This document shows, one piece after another, positions 8,786 through 19,800 of a stretch of 31,864 nucleotides of DNA. The position numbers were made by a program, and so were the translations under genes. Under the pieces are notes generated by a model. The model was not told the DNA's origin. It made no database searches and saw only the letters and a program-made list of their open reading frames with translations. Within the stretch, counting starts at the first letter, position 1. Each line of letters starts with the position of its first letter. This DNA comes from Smittium culicis (lineage: Eukaryota > Kickxellomycota > Harpellomycetes > Harpellales > Legeriomycetaceae): NCBI GenBank assembly GCA_001970855.1, contig LSSN01000144.1, positions 5,274 through 37,137 on the forward strand. The letters are read 5' to 3'.

Positions 8786-9935
8786 TTTCTATTAAGCGTA
8801 TATCTATTGCTTCCATGCACTCCTTTTTTTAATCCTCTCACGTATTATAAAATCAAATATAAAAATGCAAATTATTAATTTATCAGCTTCTTCTACCCCT
8901 GCCTTTTTAGTTATACGTTCTTATTATTACAATTTTATCTAGTATTAAGACTTTAAAACCAAGATGTAAAAAATTCATATCTTTGGTTTTACGATTAAAT
9001 CGCACTTCAATTTCAACTTCAATTTAATTTCCAGGAAATGTTTACTCGGGAATAAAAAATATTTTTGAAACTATAAAACCATAATCAAGTTATATTTTAT
9101 TAGTTGAGAAAGGTAGCGTGCTATTCAATATAAAAAAAAAAACGCAGCTAGTTTTGTTCCATACTTCGAGTCTTGCGAGTGATAGTAATTGCTGAGAGAT
9201 ATTTAAGCGTTTTGTTAAAGCTAAATATATATATATATATATTGGTGGGATGGGGGAAGTGGATGTGGGATTGATTGGAAGTATAGATGTACTATAACAA
9301 CATAGACTATGTTTCAGTTATACACAAGTATTATATCATGCGCTGAAAATGGGATTATACTCAAGTTCGAGAGAGAATATCAAATATGTATGGTATGGCT
9401 ACAGTAAATATAAAGGCAAGTCTTACATCCAAATATTTGCAATCCTGGTTTTATATCATAAATGATTATTGTATCGCAGCTAGCGGATTATGGATGAAAA
9501 AAAGTCAGCATTAAGAATTTTCGGTTATTGTAAACTAATCTAATTAACTCAGTTCACATATTTTTATTTTCTATAGTATACTAAAGCAAAGTATATAGAA
9601 TAGGTATAGTAATAAAGTATATTTTCAACTCAAAAATTGATTAAATTCTATAATTATTAAGATTGTTATAAATGCAAAATTATTTCTGCAATTTGTAAAT
9701 GTATATAATTTGGGCCAATAGGTGAAAACTTTAATGCTGAAAAATAAAAGCCTTTAAATTCCGCTATTATAGAATATAATTATATATTTTTTTTTATATT
9801 TGGAAATTAAAGATATATAATCCTTTTAGAAAAATGCAAACCATTGACAACTAAAAAAAAAGAAAACTGCAAAATATAAATAAATTTATAATAAATTTCG
9901 GGAAAAAAAAACCAAATCTTTTTTTATTTAACAGA
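8786..9935. other. Intergenic region upstream of the TBC1D20/Gyp8 gene
   Basis: Holds an (AT)9 microsatellite, GCCAAT at 9714-9719 and, at 9387-9515, a 42-codon ATG-initiated frame beginning MYGMATVNIKASLTSKYLQS. That frame is a little richer in ordinary codons than its surroundings but has no recognisable similarity. A strong acceptor-like sequence (T7ATTTAACAG) ends one base before the ATG at 9936, so a 5'-UTR intron may occupy part of this region. Confidence 0.5.
9225..9242. repeat. (AT)9 microsatellite
   Basis: Eighteen bases of uninterrupted AT dinucleotide in non-coding DNA, followed by a G-rich patch (ATTGGTGGGATGGGGGAAGT). Confidence 0.9.
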
Positions 9936-12174
9936 ATGAGAAAACGCAGAAATATAAGAAAAAAGCCTGTTCCTGGCAACTTGTCTAATCGGCCACAGCT
10001 GACTGATACTTCTGACCAGAGTCAAAGTAAAACTGCGAGTCTTCCTCAATACACGCTGTCTGACTATGGAAACAAAGGCATTTACTACCCAAGATTCGGT
10101 TCATTTGTATCTCTCAAGAAACAGCAGGGTCTAGTCAAGGATGCAATAAGCAGGATGGATATGGTCGACCTTAAAAAGCTCGCGACTACTGCAAACGGTT
10201 TATGCAACACTAAACTGCGGAGAAAGGCTTGGTAACTTTTTTTTTGTTTTATTTCTTTCTATTATCTGCTTATGCTCTCTTGTTCTGCCTAAAATTTATA
10301 AGGAAATGGCATTTCTAAGTGCAAAAATTTTTCTTACAAGTTACCCTTCTATCCATAAATTATTAGGCCTATACTCCTCAAATTCAAAGCTATCGAATTT
10401 TACAAAGGCGATTTCAAACCTAATGCATATCAAACTAAAGAAAAAACGAACAAACTTTCAAAAATAAACAATAACCAAATTTTACTCGATGTTAAGCGAA
10501 CTCTTCCGTACAACTTTAAAGGTTACTTTTTTTTACTTTCACGGATATCCACACTCTCCTATCCATTTTTTTCCATTTGAGTTTTTTTAGGGGGGGGGTA
10601 GTGGGGGGCTCAGTTACTGAAAAGATTTTTTTCTCTTTTGATTTTATAATGATAAAATATTCGTATTAAATAACCTTCAATTTTGATATAGATATAGTTT
10701 TCGAGCAAAGTTTTATAAAAAATAAGCAGAATCAGCTATACACGATCATTTCATATATTTTCAACACTCTTCCTGGCCTTTACTACTACCAGGTAATTTA
10801 TATTTAATATTGAAACACTATGAAACTTAAAGTGCAAATTTTCTCTTTTTAAACTTACTCAAACATCAATTATAGAATTAAGAATTAGTTTTTAAAGTTG
10901 ATTAGTTACTCAAACCTAAATCTTGATGAAGATATTTCCATTAACGTTATCCTATTTTTTGATTTCTATACATTTATATTATTAGGGTTTCCAGCAGGTG
11001 TCCCTAGTGCTAAACACAGTTTTCAGCAACCAGCCGAAAACTGTAGAAAGTGGATTGATATTAGCGCTATTCTACTTTAGGTTTTTTGATCTTTTACTCC
11101 CTCCTTCCCCCCTTTTTTTTTAAAAAAAAATCTAAACTTCATTATAACTTTCTTTTCCTGTTTTTTTTTTAATGTTTTCTAGAGATGCTATGCTAGCGAA
11201 CTTTAATATTGTTACTAAAGAGCTTGATCTGGTTAGTTCTTTGCTCCTTATAAAAAACCAGAAATTGGCGCTGTTCTTAAAAGAGTATAGACCTTGATGT
11301 ATTTATATTTAAATTTACACTTTTTCGCTTGCTTATACCATCAACCTCAATGTTTATTACCTATTATTTACATCATTTTATTTTTTTTGTTTATTGACAC
11401 ACTTTTAGTTTAGATATTCCGTCTTTTTACTGCATCAGCTGGGTTATTTCTTGGTTTTCTCATGATCTTAAGGACTTTAATACAGTCTGCTTAATATTTG
11501 ATCATTGTATAGCTATTGGACCATCTTTCATCATCTATATATCAGCAGCAGTAAACATTGTTCAATTCACTATTCTCTACTTTTATAATTACAAGTCATG
11601 GGCACCTTTCATTTTTATTTATGTAACATTTCATTGCATAATTGCTAAAAACTTTGTTGTTTTTTTTTCGTAGCTGGTTAGTTTCCACAGCGAGGCGATA
11701 CTGTCTTTAGAGCCAGACTTTGCAGTAGTGCATAGCTACCTTGCAAAACTTCCGGTGGCAACGCATGCTCACGATTGGCCAAAAATCCTTGCACTTGCAC
11801 ATGAGTACAACACACAATTATCGGTTCAAAAGCTGCAGTTTGTGTCGAATCTGCATCTTCCTAGCTGCTCGTCGTTCAACACGTATATAAAAACGTTCAC
11901 GCTGCTAGACCCGTTTGTTCCGGTTACGCTGCACAGTTTCTTGGAACTGTCGAGAGCAATTCCGAAAAAGAGCGAGTATATGCCAGTTGATGAGGTTGGT
12001 ATAGGGCACCGCGAAAATGCATTGGGAAAAAGTTCTGTACTGAAGTATGCGCAACTTGCATTGGACAGGATTGGAGTGGCAGATGCGAATGCGGTCAAGT
12101 ATTTTGCAATGGCGCTGACAACATCGCTAATAGGAATTCTGGTCTATGAATACAGAGCGTTGCCAATTAATTAG
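9936..12174 (+). CDS. TBC1D20/Gyp8-type Rab GTPase-activating protein, seven exons
   Basis: Predicted 461-residue GAP for a Rab1/Ypt1-class GTPase at the ER. Exons: 9936-10231, 10367-10521, 10698-10792, 10986-11080, 11183-11284, 11409-11550 and 11674-12174. Introns are 102-193 bp and the frame is maintained throughout (1386 nt). The TBC domain spans about residues 70-340. LRRKAWPILL is the usual entry to a TBC domain. ILLDVKR gives the IxxDxxR arginine finger (Arg143), and YYQGF gives the YxQG glutamine finger (Gln182), so both catalytic residues are present. Then come the ESGLILALFYFRDAM and SWVISWFSHDLKD motifs, as in TBC1D20. A hydrophobic segment at about 438-453, seven residues or so from the end, is a C-terminal tail anchor, also a TBC1D20/Gyp8 trait. 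Two donors are weak (GTTACT after 10521, GTTTTT after 11080); homology across them, not their sequence, supports the joins. Human TBC1D20 is about 400 residues; the extra length here is N-terminal and low-complexity. Confidence 0.92.
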
Positions 12175-13163
12175 CCATTACCCTCCAGTCCCAGGAAAAA
12201 AACAAGCAAGCTTTGTAGTTTGATAAGTTTGCGCTTGCATTTGTGGCGCGAAGATCGTTTTTGGTTGAAGTATTTTTGTATTTGTCGACACAATTAGCAG
12301 ATTATTTTTGTTTTTACTTTTGCTCACCTATTATCAAATTTAAAAAAAAAAATTCATTACTAACAGCGTATTTCTACAATATAGTTTGATATAAATAAAC
12401 TAAATTTGGGTGTTATTAGTAATACTAACGAATTTTAGCTTTTGTATTAGTTAATGAAATTATTTTATATTATTTTTCTTTTTTAGTAATTGGATGGTTT
12501 AATTGTGTTTTAATGTAAAAATAGAATCTCTGGAATCGAAGATGAAAAAAAAAATAAAATAAGCGAATATTCACACCAGGAAACTAATCAGATATAACTT
12601 TTTAGTAGATATTAAAAAGATATTATTCCTTCTTCTTCCGAAAAAATAGAGCTCAGCAAAGCCCAATAAAAAAACCTCCCGGCTAAATATAATTCCGTAG
12701 CCATAAAAAGTATTGGCTTGACGGAGAATCGCAGCAAATAGTAATCTTGCATTATAATTATTGGCGAATCATATAATTACAAACCTTTCTTTTGGTTTTA
12801 CTTTATTTTTAGTTGAGCGTGGCTGCATTTTGTAGCTTTACAAAGCAGAGAATCCCATAGCAAACTTTATAATAAAATCAAAAAACCCCCGCTTTTTTTC
12901 CAGGAATTTGACTAATAAATTTTTCTTACTTTTTTAATTTATAAGTAATAGCTGCTGCTTATACCATAGCAGCACTTCATTGCATTTTTAATTTTCAAGA
13001 AACGACGTACATCAAAAAATCGAAAATATATAACTCTATATATAATATATTTGATCAAACTCGATATAAAAGCGAATCCTCCTCAACTTTTCATTGACCT
13101 CTCTAGTCCTTTTTTTTTTAAACTTAGAAGGCGGCAAAACCAAGCAAAGAATTAGGTGAAGGA
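12175..13163. promoter_or_regulatory. Intergenic region, promoter of the 13164 gene
   Basis: Contains ATTGGC at 12712-12717 and 12760-12765 and CAGCAAATAGTA at 12732-12743. Nearer the gene there is a TATA-like GATATAAAAGC near 13063-13073. A pyrimidine tract ends in an acceptor-like TTAG at 13127. No protein-coding frame is supported. Confidence 0.5.
12712..12765. promoter_or_regulatory. Paired CCAAT boxes flanking an AGCAAATA motif
   Basis: ATTGGC at 12712-12717 and 12760-12765 bracket CAGCAAATAGTA at 12732-12743. The same pairing of motifs recurs in the 5600-6450 divergent promoter and the 15661-15989 upstream region. Confidence 0.4.
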
Positions 13164-13367
13164 ATGAGTGTTTACGAGAGAAAATTGAGTTCTGATTTTG
13201 TGGTGGTCGGTAGCGGCAGCAGTCGAGGCGATATAGTGGAGAGCGGCTGCTTTTCGCTGTTTGAGTATTTCAAGTGGCGGACGGTGCTTGCGATCCTCGT
13301 TTTCTACGTCCTGTTCTTCGTTTCAACGGTGTACATCATCAAACACGCATCTATCCTCTTCAACTAA
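13164..13367 (+). CDS. Small single-pass membrane protein, 67 residues, unrecognised
   Basis: The protein has a polar, Ser/Gly-rich N-terminus, then a membrane segment at about residues 40-59 (WRTVLAILVFYVLFFVSTVY) and a short tail HASILFN. The layout suggests a C-tail-anchored or type II protein of the secretory pathway; the sequence itself gives no family. Codons are GC-richer than the surroundings (GTGGTGGTCGG, CGGACGGTGCTTGCG), which supports real coding. The frame stays open upstream for 12 codons (KAAKPSKELGEG) to an acceptor-like AG at 13126-13127 behind a T10 tract. A first coding exon or a 5'-UTR intron upstream is therefore possible, and the annotated ATG is the minimal start. Confidence 0.65.
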   Translation: MSVYERKLSSDFVVVGSGSSRGDIVESGCFSLFEYFKWRTVLAILVFYVLFFVSTVYIIKHASILFN

Positions 13368-14708
13368 ACGCTTCCCACCTCATGTCTCTCGCTCCCTTTT
13401 TTTTTTTTTTTTTTTTTGGGGGACCCTAACTTAAAAACATAGCAAGCTAAAATAAATTAGACGAACAAAGGCTACTTTCCTTATCCAGGTGATTAAAGGG
13501 GGAAAGAAAGGCTTTATGTAACTGTGTGATGATGAAATAATATCTATATGCACAGCTGATACTTTTTATCGCCGAGTACCTTTTTTTTTTTTAAATGGGA
13601 TTAATTGTTCCTGTTTTTATTCTATATCGAAAGCGAATAATTTATTATATCATCTATCTTTTTTTAACTGAATTTTTTGGATTTTATTTGGTGCGTTAAT
13701 AATTTTTTTTAAAATGTGAGAAAATAATTGAGCGATTTAATACTATTACATTCATTGATATAGTTTAGAGCAGTTATTTTTTTTTACTTTTTCAAGCATT
13801 AAAATTCAGAATAGTAAGTATGGGGGAATGTTGTGCTGTCGAGAGTGAAGGAATTAAATAGTGAAAATATAAGATTTATGGAGGGGGGGGGGGGNNNNNN
13901 NNNNNNNNNNNNNNNNNNNNNNNNNNNNNNNNNNNNNNNNNNNNNNNNNNNNNNNNNNNNNNNNNNNNNNNNNNNNNNNNNNNNNNNNNNNNNNNNNNNN
14001 NNNNNNNNNNNNNNNNNNNNNNNNNNNNNNNNNNNNNNNNNNNNNNNNNNNNNNNNNNNNNNNNNNNNNNNNNNNNNNNNNNNNNNNNNNNNNNNNNNNN
14101 NNNNNNNNNNNNNNNNNNNNNNNNNNNNNNNNNNNNNNNNNNNNNNNNNNNNNNNNNNNNNNNNNNNNNNNNNNNNNNNNNNNNNNNNNNNNNNNNNNNN
14201 NNNNNNNNNNNNNNNNNNNNNNNNNNNNNNNNNNNNNNNNNNNNNNNNNNNNNNNNNNNNNNNNNNNNNNNNNNNNNNNNNNNNNNNNNNNNNNNNNNNN
14301 NNNNNNNNNNNNNNNNNNNNNNNNNNNNNNNNNNNNNNNNNNNNNNNNNNNNNNNNNNNNNNNNNNNNNNNNNNNNNNNNNNNNNNNNNNNNNNNNNNNN
14401 NNNNNNNNNNNNNNNNNNNNNNNNNNNNNNNNNNNNNNNNNNNNNNNNNNNNNNNNNNNNNNNNNNNNNNNNNNNNNNNNNNNNNNNNNNNNNNNNNNNN
14501 NNNNNNNNNNNNNNNNNNNNNNNNNNNNNNNNNNNNNNNNNNNNNNGGGGGGGGGGGGGGGGATATTGTAATGATGTAAACGATTGAAAAAAAAAAGATA
14601 GCTAGAGAATGAAAAGGGGTATAAAAACCAAAGAGTCATATAAAGACTGAAAATTTAAAAAAAAAAAAAAATGAAATGTTGTGAGTTAGGAGTATAAGCA
14701 AAGAAGAG
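13368..14708. other. Convergent intergenic region interrupted by an assembly gap
   Basis: Lies between the 13164 gene (+) and the Cue1 gene (-). It has a T run of more than 20 near 13398-13419, a second T run near 13581, then poly-G, 652 N and poly-G again. An A run follows near 14658-14671. No gene is seen in the readable part; anything within the N run is unknown. Confidence 0.6.
13895..14546. other. Assembly gap (652 N) flanked by poly-G
   Basis: N run with G12 on its left (13883-13894) and G16 on its right (14547-14562), both on the + strand. Any open frame drawn through it is meaningless. Confidence 0.98.
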
Positions 14709-15392
14709 TTAACTTTGGTTTTTTTCTAAAAATTTCTTTCTTGCTTGTAGGACCATGTATTCTTTTTTCTTGTTGAAGTTTATTGCGCGCATTTGCGGAT
14801 CGGCGTGCCATTTATTTTCTGGTTTTTCTACTATTTCAGCGTCTGGATCGATAGACAGTCGCTGGATCAGATCAACTGAGGATTTGTTATTTGACGAGGA
14901 TGTGGAAGTGGATGGATGGCTTCTATTGTTTGATTGCTGTCCCTGAATTCCGCCATTACTCGTTGAAGGGCCTGCTGCGTGTTGTGGGACTCGCTCTTGT
15001 GGCGGCTACAGAATATGAATATTTTCAAATTGTTTAAATATGGAAAAAAAAGTGAAAATTGAGCTAAAGACTTTAAAAAAAAAAACCAAGTTGCGAGGAT
15101 AGAAAGAAAACTAGCTGAAAAAATAAAAGGGGGGCTTTTTTTTTACCATTGGGAGCGTGCCTCCTAGACGGAGGATATTTTCGGTGGTCTGCTGGATAGA
15201 CCCAGTTTTTCGTAAATCGTAGCGTACAGCTTCTTCTTCTATTCCAGGGAACACCAACAGCAGCTCACGAACATGATCTTCCCTCACTGGATACCCAGCA
15301 GAAACTCCGTCGGGTCCATTATTGCCGAGAATCATCCAAAAGAAGAAGAAAACTACGGCTATCACCGCTAGCAATACTATGACATTATTCAT
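14709..15392 (-). CDS. CUE1: Cue1-like CUE-domain ER membrane protein (ERAD ubiquitin-conjugation adaptor), two exons
   Basis: Predicted 180-residue protein. Exon 1 is 15392-15147 and exon 2 is 15005-14709, with a 141-bp GT-AG intron in phase 0. Residues 3-23 (NVIVLLAVIAVVFFFFWMIL) are an N-terminal membrane anchor. Residues about 38-78 form the CUE domain: VRELLLVFPGIEEEAVRYDL, then KTGSIQQTTENILR, with the Phe-Pro ubiquitin-binding pair. A Ser/Asn-rich linker follows, then SVDLIQRLSID and a C-terminal helix ending KKKEYMVLQARKKFLEKNQS. That helix matches the position of the U7BR helix by which yeast Cue1 binds and activates Ubc7. In yeast Cue1 recruits Ubc7 to the Hrd1 and Doa10 ligases. 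Yeast Cue1 is 203 residues. Order and spacing of the parts support Cue1 over the shorter paralogue Cue4, which lacks the C-terminal region. Confidence 0.88.
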
Positions 15393-16602
15393 ACCGCCGT
15401 GAACTATTGAAGTGCAGGTTCTATATATGAAGACTAGTTATAAGAAATAGCAGAATGAGACTATTGCTATAAAGTTAACACCAACGATAATACCCAGAAA
15501 TTAAAAAAGTTTAAAAAAAGCGAGAAAACTTAATGAAGACTATTTCCAGGCGTGTAACTTTTTTTCCACTAAGCAACACCGCTTTTACCTTTAAACCTTT
15601 ATACAACTTATCATCGAATCATTTATTTCATGCAACCAATAGCCTGACCTAATAAAAATAAGCAAATAGGGTTTCGCAAAAGAGCAGTTCACGCTTCCCC
15701 TAAAAAAAATCCCACATATCGCTTCTCTACCAGCATAAATTCTCACCAATAAACCCTAATGTTTTATCCAGGATTCTTTTGAATTCATAATAACACGTCC
15801 ATCTTACTAATTTATTTATTCATCCACACTTTATTCCACAGCCAATAACCTGCTTTTATTTTGTATTTCCACTAGATGCCTACTATAACTCAGCCAATAA
15901 CTGCTCTATACTTACCCACAACCCATTAATGCTCCAACTTACTGGCTCAATTTCCTTCAATTAGTATACATATTCTTATTTGGCCAATTATGGCTGCGTG
16001 CATATTCTATATATTCATCACATGGTCCAATAGCCTTCGCTAACATCATTCTTTTTTCCGGTACCCTCTCCAATAATAATTGCACTCAAATCATTATTCT
16101 CGCTAAAGCCATTCCCGCAAAAACTATAGCTCTGAAATACTATAAGTGAACCAAAAAGACAACTATATCGCTTTTATGTTTATTTTATTACCGCCTAGTA
16201 TCTCGCTGCTAAAGGAATGACTATTGCAGCATTAATCAATATCACCCTCACCCACCCCACACAAATTAATAAAATAAAATAAAAAAGAATCTCGATAAAG
16301 TATTAGTCAAAAGTTCAATCTTCTTATGAACCAAGCAGTCTTACTTAGTTGAAGCATACATTTTCTTTCACCCTTCCATACAATGTTTGCAGATATATTG
16401 TTAGCGCCTGAAATAATTATAGTTGAATATTTGATTTTGTTTTAAAAATTTTATCCTTTGATTTCGTTTATATTGGATTTTTAACATAAAAACTTATAAA
16501 AAAAAATCAGCCCAATCTTTTCTATGGAAAAAAGAATCTATATATTCATTATTTAAAACTCTTTTGATACCGAGATAGTCAATAGTTTAACTATCAAAGT
16601 AG
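15393..16602. promoter_or_regulatory. Region upstream of Cue1, with CCAAT and AGCAAATA motifs
   Basis: Contains AGCAAATA at 15661-15668, GCCAAT at 15841-15846, 15893-15898 and 15984-15989, and variant ACCAATAGCC (about 15636) and TCCAATAGCC (about 16025) sites. Base composition is more mixed than to the right. No coding frame is supported. Confidence 0.5.
15841..15989. promoter_or_regulatory. Three CCAAT boxes upstream of Cue1
   Basis: GCCAAT at 15841-15846, 15893-15898 and 15984-15989, all in the same orientation, 450-600 bp 5' of the Cue1 start. This is the same hexamer as in the 5769-6451 cluster. Confidence 0.4.
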
Positions 16603-16887
16603 TCAATAATTTTTTACACCCAATGGAAAAGAAATATTCAAAGGTGGATATACTATAATATAATAGCAATTGGGAACATCAACAGAGCAAGTGTTGAAAC
16701 TGGTCTATCAGTAATAGATCTTTCTCAAGAAGGTATTTTCGACAGAAGGAAATATGATCTACAGCAGAAAATTACTATGGGCTTCAAACAAACTAAGAAA
16801 AGAGAATTCTGGCTAGACATAAGAACCAAATGGTTCTCAATAGAGCCCCAAGGAAATTTTTTCTTCAGCGATAGCATATATCACTGA
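16603..16887 (+). pseudogene. Coding-like relic without a start codon, unrecognised
   Basis: A 94-codon frame between a TAG (16600-16602) and a TGA (16885-16887). It lacks an ATG at its start; the first Met lies past the middle. The central part reads IAIGNINRASVETGLSVIDL, then QKITMGFKQTKKREFWLDIR and WFSIEPQGN. This mix of residues and the lower A+T content differ sharply from the A+T desert to its right, so it looks like a fragment of a former gene or transposon. No family is recognised. It could also be an internal exon of an unrecognised gene. Confidence 0.3.
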
Positions 16888-19800
16888 ATCTTCTATGCAC
16901 CTCATTTCTCTTGTTATCACCTGATTCATTCTACTATACCCTTACAAAGACAGTTGAATTGGTTTTATTATTAGTTGAATTACAAACAAAAAAATACCTA
17001 GAAAAGAAAATAATCAGCCTTTAAATCCCAAAGAAGCTTAGCAAATACCGAAAAGAATCAATTATATTCGCGCATCGAATACGTCAAGAAATTCAGTTAC
17101 CAAGAATAATGAAAAGAGCTTATTTTTCAACAAAAGAAAATATAAAAGATATAATAGTGTGACTTTATATTTTATCATGAAAGAAAGGAAGTTTGAGAAT
17201 AATAGTATTCAAAAAATTACTCAACTCAAACAATTCCATGTAGATAAAGGAAAATCTCTCAAAAAAATTTTTCGATACTGTAGTAATTTTTTTTTAAAAT
17301 GAAAAGAGATTCAATTCCTTAAATAACCATGCGAATTTCATCGGAATCAGAAAAACTGAAATTAGAAATTTCATATTCCGTTGAAATTTTTGTTTTTCGA
17401 TAAAATTTATTGAAAGAAAAAAAATTTTTTTTTTGTACTTGTGTAAATATAATAAAAATAATATGCGTAACTTTATAAAAAACTATTTATTATATTTATC
17501 TGGGTGATGAATATATAAAATCAGGAGTAAAAATAATTTTAGAAAAGTCATTGTGACAAGTAATTTATCTAAATTTCAACAGAAATTATTTAAAAAATAC
17601 AATGAATTTCTCATTATATAAGTTTTAGTGCCATATACTATCTTTAAATGACCGAAATAATAGAATAATATGTATACCAATCTTTATTTATCTGCTGAAC
17701 TCAAAATATAGCAAGAAACTCTCAAATATGTTGCTTAATTAAGGTTTAGAGAAAAAATACACATTATATTCAACATGAAAATCGAGAGATAATACCACAT
17801 TCTCAGAGGATATATATTTTTTTTAACTTCAATGTATAATTTTACAATCCAAATAGCAATTATCCTGAAAATATATATCACAATGTTAGATGAACTACTT
17901 TGATAATGAAAACTTTGGACTAAATCTATTTAGTAATTTTATATTGAGAATAAGCTCCGGAATTATAACTAATATAGCTTTAAGTGCTCAGGTTATTGAT
18001 AAGCTATTTATTTCTCAATTATCAGCCTATCGAAGTATTTTCTCTGTTAATCTGATTCTTTAATATCAAATTTCCTTAGCATGATACTAAATCCGGTATA
18101 AAATCAGATAGATATAAGAAAATAATAATTCTTGAATAAATTTATGGATTAAAATCTATTTGAAATACATGAATTAATTCCATAAAACTTTTCCAAGTTA
18201 TACTAAACAATCTCGTAGCTCAGAATGTTTATATATTATGATATTATAATTAAAAAATTCATTAAATAAACTCTTTGATAATTATATCAATCGCTCTTAA
18301 TATAAATTGATAATACCATAGATTATAACTAAATATTTGTCAAATTATAGAATAATAATTTAAAAATTATTTAAATATTAAAAAATTAAATTTTTGTAAG
18401 CTAAAAATATGCTCAAATATCTTGAATTTACTTATTTGTGTTTATAAAAATTAATTTATCAACTATTACAAATAATTATCATTTTATTTCAGAAATACCA
18501 CAACTAGGAATACAAAAATTTTCTTATTGCTACTAATAATCAGGTATTCTAAAATGATAAAATTAAGGATAATATTAATTATTAATTAAATAGTCTCGTA
18601 ATAATATGCAAAGATCCTCATAAAACGAATATCAAATGAAAGATATCTTTGATTAGAGAATTTAGTTTTCCTCAGAGTAAGCTTCAGCACACAAATAAAC
18701 GAAGAAAAAATTTCAGAAAATTTCCTAAATTTTTTTAGAGAGTTCTTATTTTTTATGGATTGGTGTAATATGAAAAAATAAATTCATAGATTATAAAATC
18801 CACATTCTTCAAATTTCTTGAGATTTTCCTTATATATCACAGAAAATAATATTCTAATTTATTTCTTTGAAAAATTCCAATTTATTTAAACAATTTTTAT
18901 GTTATTACACTTGTATCTTAGATTCGGAAATAAGAATATCAAAATTATTATAATCTCAGATAATTCTAACAATAAAGTATGTACAACGGTCATACTAGCT
19001 CAAAGCAGTTATATTGTGCGTTTTAATACCAACTCACTTAATTAAATTAGTAAATACACTCTTTTGAACGATAAAATTATTTATATGTGCTCAAAGTAAA
19101 AAAAAATTTGATACTAATCAATAATAATAATAAACAGTAAAATTAAACTCTATTTATTTTCAGAATTAGTTCTTATTACACAAATATTTTAGGATAAAAA
19201 TAAATAATAGTTAAAAAATATCAAATGCTCAATTTGTTGAATTTGCACAGTTTTAAATTGTACATGTATTAAGGTAAAATTTTAATAGAAATGAAATTTA
19301 ATTTAAAATAATTAACAGGGGCAATATGTTTCATATCTCGATTTAATCATTAAAATTTAAGTTTTTTTTTAATTTTCTAATGATTAATTGATGTATAAAT
19401 TTATTTATAATTATTTAATTAATTATTCTTGATTAATATCGGATATTTTAACTTATCTCATTATATTGGATTTTTTTGTGATCTATTTTCACTCCATCTA
19501 CTTTATTTGATTATTTTTAAATATACGTAAAAAATAAATTATATATATAAGTAAGAATAAAACAGTTACTAAAATTAAAATAATATCAATAGGCCAACAA
19601 AATATAAAAATAATAAACCGCAAAGATATAGGGTTTTTTAATCGAAACTATAAAAATTTTGAATTACTAAATTATAACCCAAAATCGATTCTTTATGTAT
19701 CAATCAAATTTATACAAGTTTAAAAGTTGATAATAATTAATTCAAACAGTTTTTAATAAGTTCAAATCTAAACATATACGATTCAATAGATTTTCTAATA

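Noticed and set aside
9387..9515. 42-codon ATG-initiated frame upstream of the TBC gene
   Set aside because: No similarity or splice context that would support it; recorded in the intergenic note only.
13833..14639. Open frames on both strands running through the N run
   Set aside because: They consist mainly of undetermined residues; they are an artefact of translating N.
14755..14946. 63-codon frame (+) over Cue1 exon 2
   Set aside because: Antisense shadow of an exon with clear Cue1-type content.
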